In this document: positions 8,549-15,855 of the stretch, piece after piece
Layout of the letters: every line of letters begins with the position of its first letter
How positions within the stretch are numbered: the first letter of the stretch is position 1
Assembly: GCF_001579845.1 (NCBI RefSeq)
Contig: NZ_CP007440.1
Span: 1,054,001-1,118,000, forward strand
Direction of reading: 5' to 3'
DNA length: 64,000 nucleotides
Source of the DNA: Rhodoplanes sp. Z2-YC6860
GTDB lineage: Bacteria > Pseudomonadota > Alphaproteobacteria > Rhizobiales > Xanthobacteraceae
The notes under the pieces: generated by a model
Database searches by the model: none
What the model saw: only the letters and a program-made list of their open reading frames with translations
What the model was told of the DNA's origin: nothing
Position numbers and translations under genes: made by a program

Positions 8549-9831
8549 CCGAAGGTCTCGCCGGTGATGGTGCGGAACCAGGCGTCGGCCTGATCGGCCT
8601 CGTCCTTGCGCAGCGAGCGCGGAGCATCCTGCGGGCTGATGATCACGCCGGGGCCGGATTCGGCATACAGGTCGTCGGCCGGGCGATAGGTCCCGCGCTG
8701 CGAGATCGCGTAGTCCGGCGCGATCAGGCTGTAGCACGAGCTGGTCAGCGTCGGCGCTTCGGGGCTTTTGCCTCCGAACAGCGCCGCAATCGCCGCGGCG
8801 CAAATCCGGCTCTGTGATTGCGCTGCCGACGCCGAGCGCGGCATCGCGCCCGCGATCGCGGCGTCGCCGATCACGTGGATGTTCTTTTGCAGCTTCGATT
8901 CGAATGTCAGCGGATCGACCGGACACCAGCCGGTGCGGTCGGCGACGTGGGCGAGGTCGGCGGCGCGTCCGGCCGTTTGCGTCGGGATGATGCTCGCGAC
9001 CGCGGCCTGGTATTTGTCGAAGTCGGTCGAGATGGTCTTGCTCGAAGCCTCGATCTGGCTCAGCGCGCCGCCGTTCGACAGCCCGACCCACTCGATTAAG
9101 CCGGGATAGAGCTCCTGCCATGCCGCCTCGAACAGCTTCTGCATGGTGAAGTTTTCTTTCTGGTCGAGCACGATCACCTTGGAGCGCGGCTTCCGCGTCT
9201 TCAAATAGTGGGCAATAAGACTGGCGCGCTCGTAAGGCGCGGGCGGGCAGCGCGCCGGATTGACCGGCGAGGTGACGACGACGGTGCCGCCGTCCGCCAT
9301 GGCTTCGAGCTGGCGGCGCAGCACCATGATCTCGGCGGCGTTGTTGAAGGCGGCCGGCATCGTCTCGGCGGCGGCGCGGTCGTAGCCCTGCACGAAGCCC
9401 GCGCGAAAATCGATGCCGGGCGAGACCACCAGGCGGTCGTAGGCGAGGAGCGTCGCGCCGTTTGCGAGAGTCACCGTCCGTTTTTCGGGGTCGACGGCAG
9501 TCGCCGCGGCATTGATCACGTCGATGCCGGCGGCCTTGACCTTGTCGTAGCCGAACTCCTGATGGCTGAGCTCCATCAGGCCCGCGATCACGGCGTTGCT
9601 CTGCGGCGGCGCCGTGTAGGTCGCATTGGTCTCGATGAGTGTGATGTTGATCTTCGGGTCGGCATTGCGCAGCGCGCGGGCGCATCCCGTCCCGCCAAAG
9701 CCACCGCCGATGATGACCACGCGCGGGCCTGCGCCTTGCGATAGCGCCGGCTTAAAGCACGCCGTCGCCGCACCAATCGCTGCAGCAGACTTCAAGAACT
9801 GTCGCCGAGTTCTCTGCACTCGATCCGTCAT
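8545..9831 (-). CDS. flavocytochrome c sulfide dehydrogenase flavoprotein (FccB/SoxF-like)
   Basis: A 428-residue Tat-exported FAD protein of the sulfide dehydrogenase family. The Tat motif RTRRQFLKS is at about 7-15 and the FAD-binding GGGFGGTGCA at 42-51. The redox-active cysteines are both present, Cys195 in RCPPAPYERA and Cys303 in GWCPVDP. The C-terminal region with CYSLIAPDYAISQRG matches the FCSD flavin-binding C-terminal domain. A longer frame begins upstream, but its extra residues come from the repeat at 9830-9922, so ATG 9831 is used. No FccA cytochrome subunit is next to it; soxX follows directly. Confidence 0.92.
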   Translation of the reverse strand: MTDRVQRTRRQFLKSAAAIGAATACFKPALSQGAGPRVVIIGGGFGGTGCARALRNADPKINITLIETNATYTAPPQSNAVIAGLMELSHQEFGYDKVKAAGIDVINAAATAVDPEKRTVTLANGATLLAYDRLVVSPGIDFRAGFVQGYDRAAAETMPAAFNNAAEIMVLRRQLEAMADGGTVVVTSPVNPARCPPAPYERASLIAHYLKTRKPRSKVIVLDQKENFTMQKLFEAAWQELYPGLIEWVGLSNGGALSQIEASSKTISTDFDKYQAAVASIIPTQTAGRAADLAHVADRTGWCPVDPLTFESKLQKNIHVIGDAAIAGAMPRSASAAQSQSRICAAAIAALFGGKSPEAPTLTSSCYSLIAPDYAISQRGTYRPADDLYAESGPGVIISPQDAPRSLRKDEADQADAWFRTITGETFG

Positions 9832-9922
9832 CCTGAGGTGCGAGTCAAACGAGCCTCGAAGGATGCGGCCCCGGGCCGTCGCCCTTCGAGGCTCGCCTGC
9901 GGCGGGCACCTCAGGGTGACGG
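9830..9922. repeat. palindromic repeat family A
   Basis: An inverted repeat of about 90 bp with outer arms CATCCTGAGGTGC and GCACCTCAGGGTGAC and inner arms GAGCCTCGAAGG and CCTTCGAGGCTCG. It lies directly upstream of the FCSD flavoprotein start. A second, inverted and interrupted copy occurs at 34711-34855. This copy shows the uninterrupted form of the arm loop and so serves as the reference for the insertion seen in the other. Confidence 0.85.
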
Positions 9923-9993
9923 GGATAGGGCCGGGCCCGTTCGCTCCAACCTTATCTTACTCTCTATTATTCGAAACATTACTCGAAACGCGG

Positions 9994-10016
9994 ACGGCGG
10001 CCTTTTGGGCCGCCGC
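9994..10016 (-). terminator. GC-rich hairpin after the first IorB-like gene
   Basis: An inverted repeat (CGGCGGCC with GGCCGCCG, loop TTTTG) sits about 20 bp beyond the stop of the minus-strand molybdenum hydroxylase gene at 10037. It could end that transcript, but the minus-strand tail lacks a real T-run, so the call is weak. A better example follows the paralogous gene at 12878-12907. Confidence 0.45.
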
Positions 10017-10036
10017 CCTGTCTTGTCAGTCAACCG

Positions 10037-12223
10037 TTATGCGAGCTGCAAGTTCTGGTTCTTCAGCGGGAAGGTGCGGAAGCGCGTGCCGGTCGCCGCG
10101 AAGATGGCGTTGAGCACGGCCGGCGCCGCCACGAAGATCGTCGGCTCGCCGACGCCGCCCCAGAAGTCGTTGCTCGGCATGATGACCGTCTCGACCTTCG
10201 GCATCTCCGACATGCGGAGCGAACCGAAGGTGTCGAAGTTGGTCTCGACCACCGCGCCATCCTTGATGGTGATGCCGCCGTGGAACAGCGCCGACAGCCC
10301 GTAGACGAACGAGCCGGCAATCTGCCGCTCGATCTGCGCTGGGTTGACGGCGTGGCCCGGATTGGTCGCCGCAACGATCCGGTGCAGCTTCACCTTGTTC
10401 CCGGTGACCGACACCTCGGCCGCCGCCGCGACATAGCTGCCGTAGCCCATATGCTGGCAGATGCCGCGGTGAATGCCTTGCGGCGCCGGCTTGTCCCAGC
10501 CGACCTTCTCGGCCACGGCGTTCAGCACGCCGAGGTGCTTCGGGAACTTCGCCATCATCTTGCGGCGGAACGCCAGCGGGTCCTGACCCGCGGCATGCGC
10601 CATCTCGTCGATGAAGCATTCCAGATAGATGGCGTTCTGGTTGTTGTTCACACCGCGCCAGAACCACGGCGGAACATGCGGGTTGCGCATGGAGTGGTCG
10701 ATCAGCAGGTTCGGGATCTCGTAGCCGAACGCGCCCTCGGCGCCGCCCGGGTTGAGGCCCTGGAACACCGCCGGATCGGCACCCGCCTGCATCGCCTCCG
10801 GACGCGCATAGGCCAGGATCGACTGGCCGGAGATGCGCATGTGCAGCCCGGTGACGTTGCCGTCCTTGTCGAGCGCGCCGGTGAGCTTGCACTGCGTCAC
10901 CGGATGATAGACGCCCTGCGTCATGTCCTCTTCGCGGGACTTGAGCAGCTTGATCGGCGTGCCGGGCATCTGCTTGGCGATCGACACGGCTTCCGTGACG
11001 TATTCGCTGCGCGTGCGACGGCCGAAGCCGGTGCCGAGCATCAGCCGATGCACATCGACCTTGTCGGCGGGCAGGCCCGATGCGGCGATCGCCGCGGCGT
11101 AGGCTGCTTCGCCATTCTGCGTGCCGGTCCACACCTCGCACTTGTCGGCGGTGACGAGCGCGGTGGCGTTCATCGGCTCCATGCAGGCGTGGCTCTGGTA
11201 CGGATAGGCGTAGACGGCTTCCACCTTCTTCGCCGCACCCGCAATCGCGGCCTGCGCGTCGCCGGCCTTGTTGCCGACGAACTTGGTCTCGGCCGTCAGG
11301 CCTTCCTCGAGCCACTTCGCGATCGACTCGGACGAGACCTTGGCGCCTTCGCCCTTGTCCCATTCGATCGGCAGCGCATCGAGCGCGGTCTTGGCGTGCC
11401 ACCAGGTGTCGGCAACCACGGCGACCGATTTGTCGTCGACCTGGACGACCTTCTTGACGCCCTTCATGCCGCTGACCTTGGCGGCATCAAAGCTCTTCAC
11501 CTTGCCGCCGAACACCGGGCAATCCTTGATCGCGGCGTTCAGCATGCCGGGCAGCGTGAAGTCGACGCCGTACATCATCTTGCCGACGACCTTGTCGGCG
11601 GTGTCGAGCCGCTTCAGCGGCTTGCCGGCGATCTTCCATTCTTCCGGCTTCTTGAGCGCGGGCTTCTCCGGCACCGGCAGCTTCGAGGCGGCTTCCGCCA
11701 CCTTGCCGTAGGTCGTGGTCTTGCCCGAGGCCTTGTGCGTGATCACGCCGGCCGATGCCGAGCACTCCGAGGCCGGCACCTTCCACTCGTTGGCCGCGGC
11801 CGCAATCAGCATCATGCGGGCGGCAGCGCCGCCCTCGCGCACATACTGGTTCGACTCGCGGATGGCGCGGCTGCCGCTGGAGTTGTAGTTGCCCCAGGCG
11901 CGCTTGCGCTTCACGTTGTCGGCCGGCGTCGGATATTCGACCGTGACCTTGGACCAGTCGCAGTCGAGCTCTTCGGCGACCAGCTGAGCGAGGCCGGTCT
12001 GCGAGCCCTGGCCCATCTCGGCGCGGACGATGCGGATGGCGACAGTGTCATCCGGCTTCACCGCAACCCAGATGCCGAGCTCGTTCGGCGTCAGGTTCTC
12101 GAGGAATTGCGCGCGATCGCCGGGGGCGGCGAGCGCAGCCTTGGGGCCGAACGCGAGCGCGAGACCGCCGGCGGCCGAGCCGATGACGAAAGCGCGACGA
12201 TTCATTTTTGGAACGAAATTCAT
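10037..12223 (-). CDS. xanthine dehydrogenase family molybdopterin-binding subunit (IorB-like), copy 1
   Basis: A 728-residue large subunit of an isoquinoline 1-oxidoreductase/periplasmic aldehyde oxidoreductase type enzyme that hydroxylates N-heterocycles or oxidises aldehydes with a molybdenum cofactor. It has a Tat motif (MNRRAFVIGSAAGG), an early AEMGQGSQTGLAQL loop, and a C-terminal WGGVGEPTIFVAAPAVLNA segment with the conserved Glu of Mo hydroxylases. GGAGGG precedes the ATG at 12223. The [2Fe-2S] subunit lies just upstream and no FAD subunit is present, as in IorAB. It is paralogous to the 12934-15123 gene. Confidence 0.92.
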   Translation of the reverse strand: MNFVPKMNRRAFVIGSAAGGLALAFGPKAALAAPGDRAQFLENLTPNELGIWVAVKPDDTVAIRIVRAEMGQGSQTGLAQLVAEELDCDWSKVTVEYPTPADNVKRKRAWGNYNSSGSRAIRESNQYVREGGAAARMMLIAAAANEWKVPASECSASAGVITHKASGKTTTYGKVAEAASKLPVPEKPALKKPEEWKIAGKPLKRLDTADKVVGKMMYGVDFTLPGMLNAAIKDCPVFGGKVKSFDAAKVSGMKGVKKVVQVDDKSVAVVADTWWHAKTALDALPIEWDKGEGAKVSSESIAKWLEEGLTAETKFVGNKAGDAQAAIAGAAKKVEAVYAYPYQSHACMEPMNATALVTADKCEVWTGTQNGEAAYAAAIAASGLPADKVDVHRLMLGTGFGRRTRSEYVTEAVSIAKQMPGTPIKLLKSREEDMTQGVYHPVTQCKLTGALDKDGNVTGLHMRISGQSILAYARPEAMQAGADPAVFQGLNPGGAEGAFGYEIPNLLIDHSMRNPHVPPWFWRGVNNNQNAIYLECFIDEMAHAAGQDPLAFRRKMMAKFPKHLGVLNAVAEKVGWDKPAPQGIHRGICQHMGYGSYVAAAAEVSVTGNKVKLHRIVAATNPGHAVNPAQIERQIAGSFVYGLSALFHGGITIKDGAVVETNFDTFGSLRMSEMPKVETVIMPSNDFWGGVGEPTIFVAAPAVLNAIFAATGTRFRTFPLKNQNLQLA

Positions 12224-12234
12224 TGTCGCCCTCC

Positions 12235-12684
12235 TTACGCGTTCGCCGCGGCGTGGATCGCCGCGCGGATCTGCTGGAAGGTGCCGCACCGGCAGATGTT
12301 GGTCATCTCGCGGTCGATGTCGGCGTCGGTCGGCTTCGGCTTGTTCTTGAGGAGCTCCACCGCGGCCATGATCTGGCCGGACTGGCAGTAGCCGCACTGC
12401 GGCACGTCGTGCTCGATCCAGGCCTTCTGCACCTTGTGCAGGATGCCGTTCTGCGCGAGGCCTTCGATGGTGGTGATCTTGGTGTTGACCGCGCCGCTCA
12501 CCGGGAACGAGCAGGAGCGGGTCGCGACGCCGTCGACGTGGACGGTGCAGGCGCCGCACTGCGCGATGCCGCAGCCGTATTTGGTGCCGGTGAGACCGAC
12601 GTTCTCGCGGATCGCCCACAGCAGTGGCGTCTCCGGTTCGACGTCGATGTCGTAGTCTTTGCCGTTGATATTCAGGCGGACCAT
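12235..12684 (-). CDS. (2Fe-2S)-binding small subunit (IorA-like), copy 1
   Basis: A 149-residue iron-sulfur subunit. The N-terminal plant-type ferredoxin domain has [15 protein letters not shown] plus a further Cys in RSCSFPVSG. The C-terminal helical domain has CGYCQSGQ and ICRCGT, so both [2Fe-2S] clusters are complete. The ATG at 12684 follows GGGAGGTTTCGAGA. It has no signal and is probably exported with its Tat-bearing partner. It differs from the other copy (15136-15585) by only one residue, Val2 versus Leu2. Confidence 0.95.
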   Translation of the reverse strand: MVRLNINGKDYDIDVEPETPLLWAIRENVGLTGTKYGCGIAQCGACTVHVDGVATRSCSFPVSGAVNTKITTIEGLAQNGILHKVQKAWIEHDVPQCGYCQSGQIMAAVELLKNKPKPTDADIDREMTNICRCGTFQQIRAAIHAAANA

Positions 12685-12877
12685 TCTCGAAACCTCCCAG
12701 GTGAGAACACCGGTCAGCACATCTGAAGACCGGCGGGTGAATCGTGGGCCAGACTGTAATTAGATTACTTCCAGGCAACAACCTCGCCGGGACGCGCAGC
12801 TGATCAAGCCAAATTGATTTGCGGCTATTTGGCTCATTCTCGGCGCGATCTTTGGCGCCTGTTGGATGGGCAGCTCA

Positions 12878-12907
12878 CAAAAAGAGACGGCGGCCGTGCG
12901 GCCGCCG
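12878..12907 (-). terminator. Rho-independent terminator after the second IorB-like gene
   Basis: On the minus strand an 8-bp GC stem (CGGCGGCC with GGCCGCCG, loop GCAC) is followed by TCTCTTTTTG. It begins about 25 bp beyond the stop of the 12934-15123 gene. Stem, position and T-run fit an intrinsic terminator. Its presence implies that the two IorAB units are separate transcripts, since copy 1 lies downstream of it. Confidence 0.75.
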
Positions 12908-12933
12908 CCCCCTGTCCCTTGCGGTGCGACCCG

Positions 12934-15123
12934 TCAGGCGATCTGCACGTTGTGGTTCTTGAGCGGGAAGGTGCGCATGCGCTTACCGGTGGCCTTGAAG
13001 TAGGCGTTGAGCACCGCCGGCGCCGCCACGCAGATGGTCGGTTCGCCGACGCCGCCCCAGGCCCCCGTGCCGCCGCTCGGCATGATGATCGACTCGACCT
13101 TCGGCATCTCGGCAATTCGCATCGAATTGAAGGTGTCGAAGTTGGTCTCCTGGATCGCGCCGTCCTTGACGGTGTTTTCCTGGTAGAACAGCGCCGAGAG
13201 CCCGTAGACGAACGAGCCCGCGACCTGCTTGTCGATCTCGAGCGGGTTGACGGCGTAGGTTGGATCGGTGGCCGCGACGATGCGGTGGATCCTGATCTTG
13301 TTGCCGCCGCCTTCGACCGAGATCTCCGCGGCGCCCGCCACGTAGGCGTTGAACGCGTTCATGTGTGCGAGGCCGCGGAACACACCCGGCGCTGCAGGCT
13401 TGCCCCAGCCGATCTTCTCGGCCACCGCATTGAGCACCGCGAGATTGCGCGGATGCTTGGTCATCAGCTTCCTGCGGAACTCCAACTCATCCTGGCCGGC
13501 GGCCTGGGCGAGCTCGTCCATGAAGCACTCGAGGAAGATGCAGTTCTGGTTGATGTTCACGCCACGCCAGAAGCCCGGCAGGATGTGCGGGTTGCGCATG
13601 GAGTGGTCGATCATCAGGTTCGGGACCGAGTAGCCGAAGGCGTGCTCGGTGCCTTGCGGCATCAGACCCTGGAACGTCAGCGCGTCCTTGCCTTTGTCGA
13701 GCATGGTCGGGAAGACGGAGGCGACGATCGACTGGCCCGACAGCCGCAGATGCAGGCCGGTCAGGTTGTTGTCCTTGTCGAACGCGCCGACCATCTTGGC
13801 TTGCATCACCGGATGGTAGCGGCCGTGGGTCATGTCTTCTTCGCGGGACCACAGGAGCTTGACCGGCGTGCCGGGCATCTCCTTGGCGATCAGCACCGCC
13901 TGCGTGACGTAGTCGTGGAACGCGCCACGCCGGCCGAAGCCGCCGCCGACCTGCTGCTTGTAGACCTCGCACTTGTCGGCCGGCAGGCCCGACGCCGCGA
14001 CCGCGGCGGCGAACGCCGCCTCGCCATTCTGCGACGACACCCACACCTCGCACTTGTCGGCGGTGACGAGCGCGGTTGCGTTCATCGGCTCCATCGGTGC
14101 GTGGTTTAGGTACGGATAGGCGTAGACCGCCTCGACCTTCTTCGCAGCGCCCGCGATCGCAGCCTTGACGTCGCCGTTGGCGTTGCCGACGAAGGCTTCC
14201 GGCGCGTCGAGGCCTTCCTTGAGCCACTGCGCGATGCTGGCGCTCGACACCTTGCCGCCTTCACCCGGATCCCACTCGATGTTGACGGCCTTCACGGCGG
14301 CGTTGGCGTGCCACCAGGTGTCGGCGACCACGGCGACGCCGGAATCACCGACCTGCAGCACCTTCTTGACGCCCGGCATCTTGGAAGCCTGGGCGGCGTC
14401 GAAGCTCTTCACCTTGCCGCCCTGCACCGGGCAGTCGCGGATCGAGGCGTTGAGCATTCCGGGCAGCTTGATGTCGACGCCGTAGATCTGCTTGCCGGTG
14501 ACGCGATCCGGCGTGTCGAGACGCCGCAGCGGCTTGCCCGCGATCTTCCAGTCCTTCGGATCCTTCAGCGCCGGCTTCTCCGGCACCGGCAGCTTGGCTG
14601 CGGCTTCGGCGAGCTTGCCGTAGCTGAGCTTCTTTCCGGAGGGATTGTGCGTGACGACGCTCGACGCCGCGCTGCATTCGGCAACCGGCACCTTCCATTC
14701 GTTCGCCGCCGCCTGCACGAGCATCAGGCGCGCGGCTGCGCCGCCCTGCCGCACATATTCGTGCGACATGCGGATGCCGCGGCTGCCGCCGGTGGAGAAA
14801 TCGCCCCACGCGCGTTTACGTGCGACGTTCTGGCCGGGCGTTGGGAATTCCCATGTCACCTTCGACCAGTCGCATTCCAGCTCCTCGGCGACGAGCTGGC
14901 ACAGACCGGTGAGCGTGCCTTGCCCCATCTCGGAGCGCGCCACGCGGATGACGACCGTGTCGTCGGGCTTGATCACGACCCAGACGCCGATTTCCGGCGA
15001 GCCGTCAGCGGCGCGAGCCACCCGTGCGCCGCCCGGCAATTCGAGGCCGATCGAGAGGCCGCCGCCAACCGCGGCAGCACCGATGACGAAAGCGCGGCGA
15101 TTCATTTTCGGAACGAAATTCAT
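12934..15123 (-). CDS. xanthine dehydrogenase family molybdopterin-binding subunit (IorB-like), copy 2
   Basis: A 729-residue paralogue of the 10037-12223 product with the same layout: Tat motif MNRRAFVIGAAA, SEMGQGTLTGLCQL, GGGFGRRGAFHDYVTQ near the middle, and WGGVGEPTICVAAPAVLNA near the end. Side-by-side reading shows many substitutions and small indels, in clear contrast with the nearly identical small subunits. It probably acts in the periplasm with the 15136-15585 protein. Different substrate ranges for the two copies are an inference. Confidence 0.92.
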   Translation of the reverse strand: MNFVPKMNRRAFVIGAAAVGGGLSIGLELPGGARVARAADGSPEIGVWVVIKPDDTVVIRVARSEMGQGTLTGLCQLVAEELECDWSKVTWEFPTPGQNVARKRAWGDFSTGGSRGIRMSHEYVRQGGAAARLMLVQAAANEWKVPVAECSAASSVVTHNPSGKKLSYGKLAEAAAKLPVPEKPALKDPKDWKIAGKPLRRLDTPDRVTGKQIYGVDIKLPGMLNASIRDCPVQGGKVKSFDAAQASKMPGVKKVLQVGDSGVAVVADTWWHANAAVKAVNIEWDPGEGGKVSSASIAQWLKEGLDAPEAFVGNANGDVKAAIAGAAKKVEAVYAYPYLNHAPMEPMNATALVTADKCEVWVSSQNGEAAFAAAVAASGLPADKCEVYKQQVGGGFGRRGAFHDYVTQAVLIAKEMPGTPVKLLWSREEDMTHGRYHPVMQAKMVGAFDKDNNLTGLHLRLSGQSIVASVFPTMLDKGKDALTFQGLMPQGTEHAFGYSVPNLMIDHSMRNPHILPGFWRGVNINQNCIFLECFMDELAQAAGQDELEFRRKLMTKHPRNLAVLNAVAEKIGWGKPAAPGVFRGLAHMNAFNAYVAGAAEISVEGGGNKIRIHRIVAATDPTYAVNPLEIDKQVAGSFVYGLSALFYQENTVKDGAIQETNFDTFNSMRIAEMPKVESIIMPSGGTGAWGGVGEPTICVAAPAVLNAYFKATGKRMRTFPLKNHNVQIA

Positions 15124-15135
15124 GCGCGCCTCCCT

Positions 15136-15585
15136 TTAAGCGTTGGCCGCGGCATGGATCGCCGCGCGGATCTGCTGGAAGGTGCCGCACCGGCAGATGT
15201 TGGTCATCTCGCGGTCGATGTCGGCGTCGGTCGGCTTCGGCTTGTTCTTGAGGAGCTCCACCGCGGCCATGATCTGGCCGGACTGGCAGTAGCCGCACTG
15301 CGGCACGTCGTGCTCGATCCAGGCCTTCTGCACCTTGTGCAGGATGCCGTTCTGCGCGAGGCCTTCGATGGTGGTGATCTTGGTGTTGACCGCGCCGCTC
15401 ACCGGGAACGAGCAGGAGCGGGTCGCGACGCCGTCGACGTGGACGGTGCAGGCGCCGCACTGCGCGATGCCGCAGCCGTATTTGGTGCCGGTCAGGCCGA
15501 CGTTCTCGCGGATCGCCCAGAGCAGTGGCGTCTCCGGTTCGACGTCGATGTCGTAGTCCTTGCCGTTGATGTTGAGACGAAGCAT
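15136..15585 (-). CDS. (2Fe-2S)-binding small subunit (IorA-like), copy 2
   Basis: A 149-residue subunit with all eight cluster cysteines in the same motifs as copy 1. The ATG at 15585 follows GGGGAGGTTCGGGA; a longer frame to 15639 lacks a ribosome site. DNA identity with copy 1 is complete over about 338 bp (12254-12591 against the matching part here) and drops only near the two ends. This points to recent gene conversion or recombination limited to the small-subunit gene. Confidence 0.95.
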   Translation of the reverse strand: MLRLNINGKDYDIDVEPETPLLWAIRENVGLTGTKYGCGIAQCGACTVHVDGVATRSCSFPVSGAVNTKITTIEGLAQNGILHKVQKAWIEHDVPQCGYCQSGQIMAAVELLKNKPKPTDADIDREMTNICRCGTFQQIRAAIHAAANA

Positions 15586-15804
15586 TCCCGAACCTCCCCA
15601 GGTTTGAGATTGCCGGCCGACACACCTGAAGGCCGGCAATATTTTCTTTGGAAGGCAAAAGTCTAATTGGACCAGTTCAAATCAACAATCGCGGGCGTTC
15701 ACGATTCCGCGCGGAAACCAGCGGTATTGGCGATGTCGTGGGCCGGCACGCTTCGTAGTCTGGAATTCGAATTATAAAAACTCGTAACTATATGATATTG
15801 CTAA

Positions 15805-15819
15805 AGAATTTCTGATTCT
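15805..15819. promoter_or_regulatory. possible operator: inverted repeat upstream of the siderophore receptor
   Basis: An AT-rich patch about 40-80 bp before the TonB-receptor ATG contains AGAAT, a 5-base spacer and ATTCT, a small inverted repeat. Iron-responsive repressors of alphaproteobacteria (Irr, RirA, Fur) bind AT-rich palindromes in such places, so an iron-controlled promoter is plausible. The match to any published consensus is not convincing by eye. Confidence 0.3.
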
Positions 15820-15855
15820 CTAGGGTCGCCCCGGCATTATGGGATGGGGTGAGAA

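Noticed and set aside
10280-12391. A 703-residue plus-strand frame, and similar ones at 12814-14109 and 14308-15666
   Set aside because: All are antisense to the two IorAB-like units and share the His/Arg/Asp-rich shadow composition; their similarity to each other only reflects the duplicated sense genes.
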